Shown here: in pieces, positions 28,914-35,910 of the stretch | How the letters are laid out: every line of letters starts with the position of its first letter | Position numbering within the stretch: position 1 is the stretch's first letter | DNA from: a virus | Virus record (IMG/VR): IMGVR_UViG_3300025764_000001 | Coordinates: 1 to 47,499 of that record | DNA length: 47,499 nt | Direction: 5' to 3' (one strand) | Made by a program: the position numbers and the translations under genes | The notes under the pieces: generated by a model | What the model saw: only the letters and a program-made list of their open reading frames with translations | Told to the model about the DNA's origin: nothing | Databases searched by the model: none

Positions 28914-29999
28914 TTAGTCTTCGAATTTTACCTCTTTAACTTCTTTTTTGACCTTTGGTGTTACGTCTTCGGCATGTGTTAGCGGAATATCCAGTAACTT
29001 CTTTTCGGGTTCAGGTTCCGGTAAAAGATTCTGACTGTTTTCGATTTGCGCCAACTTCATATAGTCATTGTCGATCTTCTGGCTGTCAATTGTAATAGCG
29101 TTATATGCAGCCCTGAAAATGGTCTTATAACACATTTCATCATACCAACCTTCGATTAGCTCACCGCCGGGAACTTTAACGTTTTTGCCGTCTTTTCCTT
29201 TTTCCCACTTATCCTTAACTCCGCCCCAAAATTCTGCTGAAGCTGTTTTTGGCTTGCGTTTTTCAATCCATGCCTTATTTACGACAAAAAGAAAGTTCTT
29301 TTCGGGGTGTGTGAAATAGCTGTAATAATAAAAACCGCCTTCGAGTTCTCCACGATCAAAAGGTGTTGGAATGTCAAACTCGTAGCTTTCAATCCTGTTT
29401 TTTGAATCCTTTTTGATAGGTTTGAAAACATCGTTTTTGTATTTCAATTCTACAATAACGTCGTCCGGTTTTTCGACATCAAGGCCGTATTTCATTGCCT
29501 TTAGCTGACAACCTTTATACTCAACCCTGAAGCTAATATCATATAGCTTTGTAGCTGAATTTTTGTAAGGTATCATTGCAACATGGTTGTTTTGTGCCGG
29601 GTCCAGACCTATGCGAGCGCACGACACAACGTCAACTGCAAGCTGTGACATGTTCACCTTATCCCAGGTAAAAGGAATGTCAGCGCGGTATTGTTCGGCT
29701 GTCGCAAGTCTTTTGATTTCATTGGTCTTTAAAACGCTATCAACTGCAATAAAATAAGAAGTACAAAGCCTTTTTTGAAAGTCAGTCAGCTTTACGACTT
29801 CGCCGGCGTTTTGTGAAAATTCACGTACAACCATATCCGTAAATCGTTCGGCTTGCGTTTTGGTGTTTTTGGTGACCTGTTGATTTGTCGGTTGCTCTAT
29901 TTTTGCAACTTCTTTTTTGGGCTGTTCCGGTGTTTTGGGTTCCATTGGATTACCGGGACCTGTTGCCGGTTCATCGAATTTAATTTGGTTTTCGTTCAT
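28914..29999 (-). CDS. recT: RecT-family single-strand annealing protein
   Basis: A 361-residue protein. After a disordered Pro/Lys-rich N-terminus (about 1-45), the RecT core begins at FTDMVVREFSQNAGEVVKLTDFQKRL and includes DVVSCARIGLDPAQNNHVAMIPYKN and ISFRVEYKGCQLKAMKYG, the typical RecT segments. The C-terminal PEKKLLDIPL tail is acidic and basic by turns. It anneals single-stranded DNA in phage recombination and replication, together with the nearby nuclease and ATPase. Confidence 0.92.
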   Translation of the reverse strand: MNENQIKFDEPATGPGNPMEPKTPEQPKKEVAKIEQPTNQQVTKNTKTQAERFTDMVVREFSQNAGEVVKLTDFQKRLCTSYFIAVDSVLKTNEIKRLATAEQYRADIPFTWDKVNMSQLAVDVVSCARIGLDPAQNNHVAMIPYKNSATKLYDISFRVEYKGCQLKAMKYGLDVEKPDDVIVELKYKNDVFKPIKKDSKNRIESYEFDIPTPFDRGELEGGFYYYSYFTHPEKNFLFVVNKAWIEKRKPKTASAEFWGGVKDKWEKGKDGKNVKVPGGELIEGWYDEMCYKTIFRAAYNAITIDSQKIDNDYMKLAQIENSQNLLPEPEPEKKLLDIPLTHAEDVTPKVKKEVKEVKFED

Positions 30000-30004
30000 T
30001 TGGT

Positions 30005-30187
30005 TTATTTTAAAGTGTTGATAATTTCTTTTGCGTCCAGTCTCATTTTAGAAACAAGGTCATGAATTTTGATATATGCCTTGTGTCCTGAACCTGACCT
30101 CATAGACAGAATAGGCATAATGAAAAGATTAACCGCTCTTTCGAGTTCGTCTTTATCTTTTCCTTTATTGTAGTCGTTTTCGTTCAT
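30005..30187 (-). CDS. Hypothetical protein, 60 residues
   Basis: The start at 30187 (MNENDYNKGKDKDELERAVN) is preceded by AAACCAAACCAATG. The C-terminal half has HKAYIKIHDLVSKMRLDAKE. No family is recognised. It lies just upstream of recT. Confidence 0.6.
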   Translation of the reverse strand: MNENDYNKGKDKDELERAVNLFIMPILSMRSGSGHKAYIKIHDLVSKMRLDAKEIINTLK

Positions 30188-30247
30188 TGGTTTGGTTTTT
30201 AATTTATGTAAAATTACAAAATTGATATTCAATAGTAAAGAAATAAT

Positions 30248-30285
30248 GTGTTAAATACTAACTATTTATGTCGTTTATTTAACAC
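30248..30285. promoter_or_regulatory. Spaced inverted repeat GTGTTAAATA-N18-TATTTAACAC
   Basis: Two perfect 10-bp arms (30248-30257 and 30276-30285) separated by 18 bp, in the 110-bp gap between the SbcC-like gene and the 60-residue gene. The arms contain TGTTAA and TTAACA, the half-sites of the six-copy operator family, but at wider spacing. It could be a two-half-site operator or the stem of a weak terminator. Confidence 0.45.
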
Positions 30286-30297
30286 TTTGTCTATTAT

Positions 30298-32298
30298 CTA
30301 ACAGACCGTATTTACCATTAAAAGTGAGTCCCTGGTTACAACAAGTCTGATTAACTGGCTATCTGTTGGAATGATTTGATTGATCGCTTCAGCATTATCA
30401 ACAAATATAGGTGCGTGAACTTCGTATTGATTGCAAAGGGCATTAATAATATCAACCCCGGCGTTAATTTGGCCAGCATGATTAACAGAGGCAAAGGGAA
30501 CTCCGTTTACCAATGTATCGCAGCACTCAATTTCGCTACCGTTGATCTGAACATCAAACAATTTAAACCTAACATATTTAAATTTCGAATTAATAACCTT
30601 GTCAATCTCATTCATCTTTGCCTTTGAGAATTGAAGTAAATCATACTCAATCTTTTCGAGGTCTGCGATCTGTTGTGAAAGCGTGCGGGCTTCTTTGTTT
30701 AGTTCATCAATTCGTTTTTCTGCCTTTTCGATTTGATCCTTTGTTGACAATTGTAATTTCAGGGTGTCTAGTTCACTTTGTAGTTCGTTTCTTTTTACAA
30801 CTAACTCCGAATTGTCAACAGGGATAAAACCGTTGAGTTCAGCTTCTATTTCTTTAATTGACACTTCTAATTCAATCCAATCTTTAAGGTTTTCCGGTAC
30901 GATTGTTTCTGGTTGTTGGATTGACATACCGGCGACTACTTCGCGAAGATCCTTAATTGCTTTTTCGAGTTCGCTTAATTTAGTTTCGGATTTGGATATT
31001 TCACCATTAATGATTTCAATTGCTCTACTAAAATTTTCCAGTTTTGATTTCAAGTGGATCCCGTCATTTTTTATTGATTCTAATTTTGCTGTTTTAGAAC
31101 TATTAAAATTTTCAACTGCGGTTATCGTCGATTCGGTAAACTTATCAAATGCAAAAGAATCATTACATTGATGCTTATATAAGGGACAAATAAGAGTGTT
31201 ATTATTTGTCGTAAACCCTGATTCGTTGACCAAATTAAATAATTCCCTTAGCTTCGTTCTTTCGGTTTCTGTTTGTTCAAACTGTTGCTGAGTGTTTAGT
31301 AGATCAATTTTCAATGACTTCAATTCATTGTCAGCCCGGCGCCAGTCATTTGATAAGCCTGTTATTTGGCTGTTCTTTTCATTATATGATTGGTTTGTAA
31401 AATAAACCCGATCTCTTTCGGTCGCGCTCGCATCATATACTACTTTGCTTTGTGCTGTTTTCAGGTTGTTGATTTCAGAACGTTTCCCGGCCTGAATTTG
31501 ATATTGACTTTCGTTTGCTTTTTGTTTATCCTGAATATTAATATCATAATTACTAATTTCAGAAGCAATTTCATTAGATACCTTTTTGATATTATCATAA
31601 TCCAACGGCTCCGGGGTTCCTTTTTTAACCTCATCAATTCGAGTAGGGATCTGATCTAACTCCTTTTTAATGGTTAATCTTTGTTGTGCAGTCTTTGCCT
31701 TTAGATCAGATACTGACTTACCATTTAAGTTTGCGATAATGTCGGCAAAAGAAGGGTTCAGGCTTACGATATAATCATCTGTTACATTCTCTGCCATTTT
31801 AATAAGAACATCTCTACGATCATTCCATTTCAAAGAATTGAAGTACGAAGGATTTGTGATTAACTTAAAAGTTGATTCGTCTAAAATGTCGTTAATCCTG
31901 CGATTGTACTCTCCGATCTGAACCGGGACTTCATCAAAATAACAAACAGTTTCGTGACCCTGCATGATTGCGTCAAGTTCTCCTCTACGTTTTACCCAGT
32001 TTTCCCGGTAAATCTTTTTGAGTTCAAGTTTGCGGCCGTCAACAAGTAAAATGGCTGTTACTTCGTGGTCAACTTTCTCAATTACAGTATTATCGGAATT
32101 GAGCGTTTTAATGTCAAATTGCGCTGACCCGGTTGAATCTTTACCAAATAATAGCCACGTGAAGGCATTAAAAATAGTCGTTTTCCCGGTTTCGTTTGCA
32201 CCAGAAATATTAGTAATATCTTCATTAAATTCAACGTTTAATGATTTTGCCCCCATAAAATACCTGAGAGATAGTTCTTTTAAGATAATGGTTTTCAT
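30298..32298 (-). CDS. SbcC/Rad50-like SMC-type ATPase
   Basis: A 666-residue protein. Walker A GANETGKTT lies at 33-41. Two long coiled-coil arms flank a turn with CPLYKHQC near residue 370, a possible reduced zinc hook. The C-terminal lobe has GQINAGVDIINALC and APIFVDNAEAI, the Walker B region. It lacks the length of bacterial SbcC (about 1000 residues), as usual for phage versions. It would act with a nuclease in DNA end processing, next to RecT. Lysine- and glutamate-rich arms are typical of the family. Confidence 0.88.
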   Translation of the reverse strand: MKTIILKELSLRYFMGAKSLNVEFNEDITNISGANETGKTTIFNAFTWLLFGKDSTGSAQFDIKTLNSDNTVIEKVDHEVTAILLVDGRKLELKKIYRENWVKRRGELDAIMQGHETVCYFDEVPVQIGEYNRRINDILDESTFKLITNPSYFNSLKWNDRRDVLIKMAENVTDDYIVSLNPSFADIIANLNGKSVSDLKAKTAQQRLTIKKELDQIPTRIDEVKKGTPEPLDYDNIKKVSNEIASEISNYDINIQDKQKANESQYQIQAGKRSEINNLKTAQSKVVYDASATERDRVYFTNQSYNEKNSQITGLSNDWRRADNELKSLKIDLLNTQQQFEQTETERTKLRELFNLVNESGFTTNNNTLICPLYKHQCNDSFAFDKFTESTITAVENFNSSKTAKLESIKNDGIHLKSKLENFSRAIEIINGEISKSETKLSELEKAIKDLREVVAGMSIQQPETIVPENLKDWIELEVSIKEIEAELNGFIPVDNSELVVKRNELQSELDTLKLQLSTKDQIEKAEKRIDELNKEARTLSQQIADLEKIEYDLLQFSKAKMNEIDKVINSKFKYVRFKLFDVQINGSEIECCDTLVNGVPFASVNHAGQINAGVDIINALCNQYEVHAPIFVDNAEAINQIIPTDSQLIRLVVTRDSLLMVNTVC

Positions 32299-32387
32299 TG
32301 ATTTTTCGTTTGGTTAAATTGTGATTATAAACAAAAGTAAACAATGTAAATATCAATAATGAAATTATTGTGTTTGATTTTTAACAT

Positions 32388-32401
32388 GTTAAGAATTTAA
32401 C
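32388..32401. promoter_or_regulatory. Inverted repeat GTTAA-GAAT-TTAAC
   Basis: A member of the six-copy family (TGTTAAGAATTTAACA), overlapping the last codons of the exonuclease gene. A second palindrome TTAACATGTTAA (32381-32392) overlaps it. Both lie upstream of the SbcC-like gene. Confidence 0.45.
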
Positions 32402-32966
32402 AAGATAATTTTAAGCTGTAATAAATATCCTTTGTTAGTTCAATATCATAGGATGCATCATGTAATTTTGATTCATCGATTTCAATCCCTAGGTATTTTG
32501 CAACTGTCATTAATTTAAAATTTTCCATTACGGGTCTTTCGTTCATTAGTTTATCTGAGGACAAAACCATAACATCAATAGAATTTGACCAAAACCATGA
32601 GCCAAAATAATTATCTCCATTTTGAACAAACCACGCTCTTAAAAACTGATTGTCAAAACTTGCATTATTGTAACCAACTAAAAAGAATTTATCCTTTTTG
32701 TCGAACTTATCTACATATTTTGATAACATTTCGATAAATTGTAAATAAACATCTTTCATTGGAGGATATGCTTTTATTTGCTCAATAGTTACGTTTCCTA
32801 TTTCGAGAGCTTCTTTTTCAATCTCGCATCCTTGCACCGGACAAACTTTAAAATCAAATGATTCCTGGATAAAATCATCAATAATAATTTGCCCGCTTAT
32901 TTGGTGTATTCCGTTTTTCCAGAATTTTACTCCAGTTGTTTCAATATCGAAAAATAATAGCTTCAT
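32397..32966 (-). CDS. DnaQ-like 3'-5' exonuclease
   Basis: A 189-residue protein with the DEDDh motifs: ExoI FDIETTG (Asp7, Glu9), ExoII YNNASFDNQFL, and ExoIII LHDASYDIELT with His and Asp. The ExoIII form (H-x(4)-D) makes it DEDDh type. It resembles proofreading or RNase T-like exonucleases; phages use these with SbcC-like and RecT proteins. It overlaps the upstream membrane-protein gene by 4 bp. Confidence 0.9.
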   Translation of the reverse strand: MKLLFFDIETTGVKFWKNGIHQISGQIIIDDFIQESFDFKVCPVQGCEIEKEALEIGNVTIEQIKAYPPMKDVYLQFIEMLSKYVDKFDKKDKFFLVGYNNASFDNQFLRAWFVQNGDNYFGSWFWSNSIDVMVLSSDKLMNERPVMENFKLMTVAKYLGIEIDESKLHDASYDIELTKDIYYSLKLSC

Positions 32967-33166
32967 TTCTTTTTCTTTTTGTCTTCCATTAATTCACTTA
33001 GCGCGATCGAGAAAGTAAAGCCACCACCCAAAACGAATGCAATAAAATATCCGAGGGCGTGAAGCAGGTTTGTGCCTTTGTAATCTTTCGAGTTACGGAA
33101 TAGGTCAATACATACACCTATAAACCCGATTAATAACCATGTGATAATTACTTGTTTTAATGTCAT
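32963..33166 (-). CDS. Small membrane protein, 67 residues
   Basis: Two hydrophobic segments (VIITWLLIGFIGVCIDLF; HALGYFIAFVLGGGFTFSIA) and a lysine-rich C-terminus, so it should span the inner membrane twice. It precedes the exonuclease gene with a 4-bp overlap. The function is unknown; superinfection exclusion is a guess only. Confidence 0.7.
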   Translation of the reverse strand: MTLKQVIITWLLIGFIGVCIDLFRNSKDYKGTNLLHALGYFIAFVLGGGFTFSIALSELMEDKKKKK

Positions 33167-33177
33167 TTTTTTTAGTT

Positions 33178-33405
33178 TTAAAGGGTTTCTTGTTTTAAAA
33201 GTTCGTCGACGTATTTGTATGCTAAATTTACGTCACATTCGATATTTATACCTGAATTATCTGCTATTGATGACACTATTTGTATTGCAATATAAAGACG
33301 TTTTGATATTCCGTATTCTTGATCTGTAAATGATCTTCCAATTTCATTTACTCTTTCAAACGTTGTTGGGAATGCAGGTTCTGTTCCTAATTTTTTATTT
33401 TCCAT
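33178..33405 (-). CDS. Phage-type EPAFP protein, 75 residues
   Basis: The start at 33405 gives MENKKLGTEPAFPTTFERVN, and the middle has RSFTDQEYGISKRLYIA. I know this pattern (E-P-A-F-P, then a G-x-T/S-K-R-x-Y-x-A turn) from small proteins in many phages, where a single hydrophobic helix follows. The function is not known. Confidence 0.65.
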   Translation of the reverse strand: MENKKLGTEPAFPTTFERVNEIGRSFTDQEYGISKRLYIAIQIVSSIADNSGINIECDVNLAYKYVDELLKQETL

Positions 33406-33419
33406 TTCTTTAATTGTTT

Positions 33420-33539
33420 TTATCCGATAATTAATACAATAATAAATAATAGGACCGCGATAGCAAATGCGAGTAAGCATCCTCTTTCGCTACTTTCAAT
33501 TTGCTGTTTACTTTTCCCTTGATAATCATTTGGGTTCAT
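33420..33539 (-). CDS. Tiny membrane protein, 39 residues
   Basis: The frame MNPNDYQGKSKQQIESSERG ends in a hydrophobic helix (CLLAFAIAVLLFIIVLIIG). It overlaps the helix-turn-helix gene by 14 bp and stops before the EPAFP gene. The single C-terminal membrane span supports it as a real gene. Confidence 0.6.
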   Translation of the reverse strand: MNPNDYQGKSKQQIESSERGCLLAFAIAVLLFIIVLIIG

Positions 33540-33786
33540 AGCCTAGACCTTTTAATATTCGTAAAACTTCTTCAGATTTGAAATGCACTTTTCTGGTACC
33601 CGGTACTTTGACTTGCTCAAAAGTGTAAAGCGTATGTTTGCTTTTAAGGTTCGTAAACCAATATGAAGACTTTCCGTACATTTCTGCAATATCATCAAAG
33701 CTTACTAATTCTGGAACTTCTCGTTTTTTTGGTATGAAATGATCGTAAAGTTCGGTTATCATTTCTGTTTGTGTTTTTTCGCTCAT
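33526..33786 (-). CDS. Helix-turn-helix DNA-binding protein
   Basis: An 86-residue protein. The start at 33786 (MSEKTQTEMITELYDHF) directly follows the previous stop. VSFDDIAEMYGKSSYWFTNLKSK is an excisionase/MerR-type helix-turn-helix and VPGTRKVHFKSEEVLRIL a following wing. It is the best candidate in the early region for an early regulator or for the protein that binds the TGTTAA-N4-TTAACA sites. Confidence 0.7.
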   Translation of the reverse strand: MSEKTQTEMITELYDHFIPKKREVPELVSFDDIAEMYGKSSYWFTNLKSKHTLYTFEQVKVPGTRKVHFKSEEVLRILKGLGYEPK

Positions 33787-33787
33787 C

Positions 33788-33919
33788 TTATTCCGATTTG
33801 ATTGTTTTGTCATAAATAACATAAAAAATAGTGATGGCAATAAGGACAATTAAAACAGTCCATCCCGTGTGAGATGTTACGAAATTGTCAAGTGAGTTAA
33901 ATAAAATTGAAGGTTTCAT
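33788..33919 (-). CDS. Small membrane protein, 43 residues
   Basis: MKPSILFNSLDNFVTSHTGW followed by a membrane segment (TVLIVLIAITIFYVIY). It starts in the leader AAAAACAAATAATCATG, which also contains the stop of the gene before. It ends 1 bp before the helix-turn-helix gene. Confidence 0.6.
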   Translation of the reverse strand: MKPSILFNSLDNFVTSHTGWTVLIVLIAITIFYVIYDKTIKSE

Positions 33920-33921
33920 GA

Positions 33922-34320
33922 TTATTTGTTTTTAGGTAGTAATTTAACTTCTAAGTCATCATTGAAAAAATAGTGATCTTTGAGTGTTTTTTCATTAAAT
34001 GCAATAAGCGGATAATCATCATTTCTGTATTTTTTCTTAACCGTGAGGATTGTTTCATTATACTCAAATCTGTCATTTTTATGTAATTCTTTAATTGTTT
34101 TAATTAAAGGCAAAGGGGGTAAACTGATTCTTTCTTTTTCCCACTCATATAGTAACTCTTTCCATGTACTCGTTAAATATGTGAGCTCATTGGGTTTCTT
34201 ATCTAGATAATGTATGAATTTTGGACAGTCCAATTTTGCTCTATTTATATCAAATGTTCTAATTAAACAACATTCTTCATAGATACAGTACCCGCAACCG
34301 ATTTGGTTTTTATCATTCAT
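33922..34320 (-). CDS. Hypothetical protein with cysteine-rich N-terminus
   Basis: A 132-residue protein. GCGYCIYEECCLIRTF and a later Cys suggest a metal site (zinc or iron-sulfur) in the first 35 residues. The rest is charged, with DRFEYNETILTVKKKYRNDD resembling a small beta barrel. No family is recognised. The start shares its 19-bp leader with the 43-residue gene downstream. Confidence 0.65.
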   Translation of the reverse strand: MNDKNQIGCGYCIYEECCLIRTFDINRAKLDCPKFIHYLDKKPNELTYLTSTWKELLYEWEKERISLPPLPLIKTIKELHKNDRFEYNETILTVKKKYRNDDYPLIAFNEKTLKDHYFFNDDLEVKLLPKNK

Positions 34321-34322
34321 GA

Positions 34323-34493
34323 TTATTTGTTTTTAGTGTTAAATCCTACATATTCGCCTTGTCTGTTTCGTCCTCTGTTTTTTAATTCGAGGGTTGCTCT
34401 GTTTTTAACCAATGTATTACTTGATGCTATTAGTGTTAATAGCCCAGGACTTGCTAGGGTTAAAAGTTCGGTTAGATTGTTTATTTCTGGCAT
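34323..34493 (-). CDS. Hypothetical protein, 56 residues
   Basis: The frame MPEINNLTELLTLASPGLLT... continues to NRGRNRQGEYVGFN and a TAA at 34323. It has a hydrophobic N-terminal half and a basic C-terminal half. It fits the gap between its neighbours with 2-bp spacing. Confidence 0.55.
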   Translation of the reverse strand: MPEINNLTELLTLASPGLLTLIASSNTLVKNRATLELKNRGRNRQGEYVGFNTKNK

Positions 34494-34495
34494 GA

Positions 34496-34627
34496 TTAGT
34501 AATTGATTAAAAGTGAAAGTTGATTAGCCGACAAAGAGCAAATAAACAAGGTCACTATTGAAGCTATAATAGATATTACTAAAATTGCTGCTATTGTGTT
34601 TGGGTTGTTTTGAATTAGGGTTTTCAT
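34496..34627 (-). CDS. Small membrane protein, 43 residues
   Basis: The start at 34627 gives MKTLIQNNPNTIAAILVISI, and one long hydrophobic helix follows (IAAILVISIIASIVTLFIC). A longer frame upstream overlaps the neighbour and is less likely. The function is unknown. Confidence 0.55.
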   Translation of the reverse strand: MKTLIQNNPNTIAAILVISIIASIVTLFICSLSANQLSLLINY

Positions 34628-34682
34628 TTTTTTTGTTTTTAAATAGGTTAATCCCGGTTCACGATACCGGGAAACGGAATGG

Positions 34683-34907
34683 TTAATTGCTATATGTGAA
34701 TAATTTGTAATACGGCGCATTGTCCGTAAAATCATAGTGTTTGTAAATTATAGAATCTGAACGGAAACCACCGTTTTTACCAATGAATAATCTGATGAAA
34801 TAACTGGTTCCAAATCTTGCATCTATAACCAACGCACCAAAAGTGTTTTCAAATGAATTTAAAACGTTCTCTATTGATTTAAGTTTTAATTCCTGTTTAG
34901 TTGTCAT
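34683..34907 (-). CDS. First early gene, hypothetical protein of 74 residues
   Basis: MTTKQELKLKSIENVLNSFE, then a beta-rich half (FGALVIDARFGTSYFIRLF). No family is recognised. It is the first gene downstream of the 380-bp intergenic region, with a TATCTTTA box about 40 bp upstream, so it is probably expressed first after infection. Confidence 0.65.
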   Translation of the reverse strand: MTTKQELKLKSIENVLNSFENTFGALVIDARFGTSYFIRLFIGKNGGFRSDSIIYKHYDFTDNAPYYKLFTYSN

Positions 34908-34945
34908 TTCGTTTGGATTTTAAATTGTTTGTTGTTTCCTTTCAA

Positions 34946-34953
34946 TAAAGATA
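34946..34953 (-). promoter_or_regulatory. Early promoter-like TATCTTTA element
   Basis: TATCTTTA, one base off the Bacteroidetes -7 consensus, lies 38 bp upstream of the first early gene. Its surroundings are strongly AT-rich. No clean -33 TTTG is seen. Confidence 0.4.
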
Positions 34954-35055
34954 CAACATTTATATATAAATTATACATTTCAATAAAAATAAATAAAAAA
35001 TAATTCATTTTTATGTGTTTGATATAATGATAGTTATAAATTATTATTAGTGTTT

Positions 35056-35069
35056 GTTAAATTTTTAAC
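35056..35069. promoter_or_regulatory. Inverted repeat GTTAA-ATTT-TTAAC
   Basis: A member of the six-copy palindrome family (TGTTAAATTTTTAACA), lying about 100 bp upstream of the early promoter-like box. It is the likely operator for control of early transcription. Confidence 0.5.
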
Positions 35070-35121
35070 ACGAATGTTAAATATTTCGGGACAAATTATG
35101 GATATTTTCGATATTTTGATA

Positions 35122-35207
35122 TAAAATAAGAAATCCCTCCGATGGGCATCAAAAGGGATTAATCCAAACTTACGGATGTTGGCTCCTGTGTTCGGATATC
35201 ACGAACA
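35122..35207 (-). ncRNA. Candidate short RNA with terminator
   Basis: A TATATTTG box at 35211-35218 precedes a hairpin TGTTCG-N7-CGAACA (35207-35189), a short stem with ATCC and GGAT, and a terminator hairpin whose outer arms AATCCCT/AGGGATT and inner arms GATG/CATC are followed by TTCTTATTTTATAT. The unit would give an RNA of about 80 nt with no reading frame. It could also be simply the end of the lysis operon. Confidence 0.4.
35131..35160 (-). terminator. Terminator after lysis genes
   Basis: On the minus strand AATCCCT pairs with AGGGATT around an inner stem GATG-CC-CATC, then a T-rich tail. It separates late lysis transcripts from early genes. Confidence 0.7.
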
Positions 35208-35287
35208 ATGCAAATATACGAAATAAAAAGCAGAAACCGATAAGTTTAATTACCGGCTTCGTTACCGTTTCAACTTTGGTTGATCGG

Positions 35288-35485
35288 CTATTCATCATTT
35301 ACTAATCCCAAATCCTGTATAAATTTTTTCAAGTGCAAAGCTTGATGTTCTAATAGTAACTTTTTGTGCGCTAATTCAATATTGATAAAATCTTCACTTT
35401 CGAATCGCTTATGATAGACCTCTATGCTGTTTTCAGTAGCAAGGAGCCTATTCTTATAACAGCATTTTAATTCAGAGAGCGTCAT
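35288..35485 (-). CDS. Hypothetical protein, 65 residues
   Basis: A helical, charged protein (MTLSELKCCYKNRLLATENS). It is the last gene of the lysis block, ahead of the terminator. No family is recognised. Confidence 0.6.
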   Translation of the reverse strand: MTLSELKCCYKNRLLATENSIEVYHKRFESEDFINIELAHKKLLLEHQALHLKKFIQDLGLVNDE

Positions 35486-35523
35486 TATGCATTATGTTAA
35501 AATACTTAAATGAAGGTTATAAA

Positions 35524-35910
35524 TTAGCTAATTGTTATCCAAATTTCATCTTTGGCACTTTTCAGTACTTCAAACAGTTTATCGAAAGTAATTCTTGATT
35601 CAGTCAACTTGCCAATAATTGTATTTTTGCCTACCAATATACATCCTGAAGTATCTTCAGAAGTATTCCCGGGGTGTATACGAATACCTTCAAATCCCGG
35701 CACATTTACCAATAACGGCATTATACGTTTGAATCGGTTTGAGTAATTGAGAATAACTTTATACGTTCCGGTATGAATACATGTTTTGTTCATTATCTTA
35801 ACGTCTCTCGGAACGTCTTCCAATGTGTCACAAAAATAAATACCGTCAGTAAACCACTTACCAATAGTGTAATCTTTTCTGTATGCAATTCTTTTAACTT
35901 CTATTTTCAT
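35524..35910 (-). CDS. DUF5675 lysozyme-like protein
   Basis: A 128-residue protein. The pattern TDGIYFCDTLEDVPRD, GTYKVILNYSNRFKRIMPLL, GFEGIRIHPGNTSEDTSGC and ILVGKN is that of DUF5675, a family encoded in phage lysis blocks of Bacteroidetes and proposed to degrade peptidoglycan. The conserved IRIHPGN and SGC suggest an active site with His and Cys. It overlaps the spanin-like gene by one base. It has no signal peptide, so release would need a holin. Confidence 0.8.
   Translation of the reverse strand: MKIEVKRIAYRKDYTIGKWFTDGIYFCDTLEDVPRDVKIMNKTCIHTGTYKVILNYSNRFKRIMPLLVNVPGFEGIRIHPGNTSEDTSGCILVGKNTIIGKLTESRITFDKLFEVLKSAKDEIWITIS

Larger units (their letters stand above)
34908..35287. other. 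380-bp intergenic region between lysis and early genes
   Basis: This is the largest gap without a gene. From left to right it holds the early promoter-like box (34946-34953), an AT-rich tract (34960-35055), a TGTTAA-type palindrome (35056-35069) with a further half-site at 35076, a terminator hairpin (35131-35160), a 6-bp inverted repeat (35189-35207) and a TATATTTG promoter box (35211-35218). It separates the two ends of the transcription map and may also house a replication or packaging signal. Confidence 0.7.

Noticed and set aside
30764-31171. Plus-strand frame of 135 codons
   Set aside because: It is antisense to the coiled-coil arms of the SbcC-like ATPase and rich in Ser and Leu, a typical shadow.
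712-35160. 13-bp match CATCAAAAGGGAT between 742-754 and 35147-35159 in opposite orientation
   Set aside because: Matches of this length are expected by chance in 47 kb of AT-rich DNA; it only reflects two similar terminator hairpins.
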